DNA of 64,000 bases from assembly GCA_958295605.1 (NCBI GenBank), contig OY282495.1, positions 85,394,927 to 85,458,926 of the forward strand, written 5' to 3'. The notes under the pieces were generated by a model. The model was not told the origin of the DNA, ran no database searches, and saw only the letters and a list, made by a program, of their open reading frames with translations. This document shows positions 62,468-64,000 of the stretch, piece after piece (position 1 is the first letter of the stretch; each line of letters starts with the position of its first letter). This stretch comes from Ajuga chamaepitys. Taxonomy: Eukaryota > Streptophyta > Magnoliopsida > Lamiales > Lamiaceae. The translations under genes were made by a program, and so were the position numbers.

Positions 62468-64000
62468 ATGGCGGCGCTTGCCGGAGATGACCTGGCGGCG
62501 GCGAGGTCGATCAGCCGTGGATCGACCAGTAGGCGGATCAGCCTTGCATCGATGAGTAATAGAAGTTGGGCGTCAGCTAGTGTGAGGGAGGTGTTCACTG
62601 GGCCTGGTCAGGATGCTTTCCAGAGGAGTGGGAGAGAATACGACGATCAAGACGAGCTTATGTGGGCTGCTATTGAGAGGCTTCCTACGTTTGATCGTAC
62701 CAGGAAAGGGATTCTGAAGAAGGTTCTGGATGATGGCAAAGTTGTCCGTGAACAGGTTGATTTTGCCCATTTGGGAAACCAAGAGAAGCAGCGACTCATG
62801 GAGAATTTGCTTAAAGTGGTTGATGAAGATAATGAGAAATTTTTGCAGAGGCTGAGAGATAGGACTGATAGGTAACGTCTAATTGTGATCCTCTATCTCT
62901 GTATATTTCTATCTTTCTATGTTTAAATGTTGAAACTCCTGTGCTTTTGATGAACAGGGTCGGAATTGATATCCCAAAAGTGGAGGTTCGTTATGAACAT
63001 CTTTCGGTTGAAGGAGACGCGTTTGCTGGATCAAGGGCACTTCCGACTCTGTGGAACTCTACGTTGAATGTGTTGGAGGTAATTGGATTTTACTCTTCTG
63101 CTATTTTTATCTAAAACTTACAATGTGTGCTTTGAATAATGGTTTCCATACATTGATGTAATTACAATTGGGAATTTATTTGTCCACAGGGGTTTTTTGA
63201 AAAAGTGAAGATCCTGCCTTCGAAGAAAAAGCCTATCAAGATACTTCATGATGTTAGCGGGATTGTAAAACCTTCGAGGTTCGTTTGTTTGAATCTATAA
63301 ATGAAATCGATTTTACCTACATTACCATTGAATGGAAAACAAGCAGAGTGCACTTTAAGTTTGATCACCATCTGTAAGACGGAAAGATTACACATCACAA
63401 TAATTTTTGAAATGTAAATCATCTCTCTTTTTCCTTTTGTGCATTTCGTAGGATGACGCTACTTCTTGGACCTCCAGGTGCCGGGAAAACTATATTGCTT
63501 AAGGCTCTTGCCGGGAAGCTGGAAAAGGATCTTAGAGTGTGTGATCTGTCATCGTCTTATTACATCTCTCTATCTCTCTCTCTCTCATGTTTTGCTTGCT
63601 GTGAATTGTAGGTAAGAGGAAGAATCACTTACTGCGGTCATGAAATGGCAGAATTTGTTCCACAGAGGACTTGCTCTTATATCAGCCAACATGATCTTCA
63701 CCATGGAGAGATGACTGTAAGAGAGACACTAAATTTTTCGGGTCGTTGCTTAGGAGTTGGAACCAGATATGATCTCCTTGTAGAATTGTCCAGGCGAGAA
63801 AAAGAGGCGGGAATCAAGCCTGATCCCGAAATAGATGCATTCATGAAAGCCACAGCATTGGCTGGACAAGAATCTAGTCTAGTAACTGACTATGTTCTCA
63901 AGGTTGGTTTTCCTATGATTTATGGTTCTAAAATTGGCCAACCAATGGATTCATCTCAAATTGGTTCGGTTATTACTGCAGATTCTTGGACTGGACATTT
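62468..64000 (+). CDS. PDR-type ABC transporter (full-size ABCG), 5' part, runs off the window
   Basis: Exons 62468-62871, 62958-63078, 63190-63278, 63452-63536, 63612-63902 and 63982 onward, with GT-AG introns and consistent phases. The ATG at 62468 (MAALAGDDLAAARS) is in good context; an upstream TTG in frame is not used. The N-terminal PDR region (DDQDELMWAAIERLPTFDR; VEVRYEHLSVEGDA) leads to the first nucleotide-binding domain with Walker A GPPGAGKT, then RGRITYCGHEMAEFVPQRT, the Q-loop region SYISQHDLHHGEMTVRETL, and FSGRCLGVGTRYDLL. It would be a plasma-membrane exporter of secondary metabolites, hormones or toxins; the substrate cannot be told. The residue after Walker A GKT is Ile, where PDRs commonly have Thr. 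The rest lies beyond 64000. Confidence 0.93.

Overview
The window is plant nuclear DNA, most likely from a eudicot. It is AT-rich and dense with microsatellites, Stowaway-type MITEs, Helitrons, CACTA, hAT and Mutator-like elements, Copia and Gypsy retrotransposons, and an endogenous pararetrovirus. Its only clearly intact host gene start is an intron-bearing PDR-type ABC transporter that runs off the right edge. No bacterial-style operons, tRNA, rRNA or CRISPR arrays were seen. An asterid host is possible but not demonstrated.

Layout. 0-3.5 kb: a LINE 3' remnant with an RNase H domain and poly(A), then decayed Gypsy and Copia pieces on the minus strand. 3.9-6.7 kb: a MITE cluster, including a nested pair whose target-site duplications (TSDs) resolve the insertion order. 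8-10.4 kb: Helitrons, one inserted in an older relative. 11.9-13.1 kb: a Mutator-like MITE and a small CACTA element. 13.8-15.7 kb: duplicated sequence and a probable solo Gypsy LTR. 15.9-17.9 kb: a ruined Copia. 18.34-23.70 kb: a young Copia (minus strand, identical 157-bp LTRs, near-complete gag-pol ORF) split by a hAT element with a perfect 8-bp TSD. 25.55-37.83 kb: a second Copia (plus strand) whose integrase region is broken by about 7.3 kb of other DNA. That DNA holds intron-containing exons of an ALWAYS EARLY/LIN-9-like gene (plus) and of an unidentified multi-exon gene (minus). 39.9-40.6 kb: a long-TIR element. 43.7-50.2 kb: an endogenous caulimovirid with a Met-tRNA primer site, short overlapping ORFs in the order small proteins, coat protein, movement protein, protease-RT, transactivator-like, then a TATA box and poly(A) signal; its reverse transcriptase is cut short. 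50.7-61.3 kb: more MITEs, hAT and Gypsy remnants, and a solo LTR inside a Stowaway element. 62.47-64.0 kb: exons 1-6 of the PDR/ABCG gene.

Working relations. Apart from the PDR gene, almost everything is selfish DNA or its debris. The best candidates for recent activity are the identical-LTR Copia and its hAT insertion. The pararetrovirus keeps the stop/start overlaps expected of polycistronic reinitiation, but cannot be autonomous because most of RT and all of RNase H are missing. The host-gene exons inside the second Copia keep introns and compatible splice phases, so they were acquired as genomic DNA and not through mRNA.
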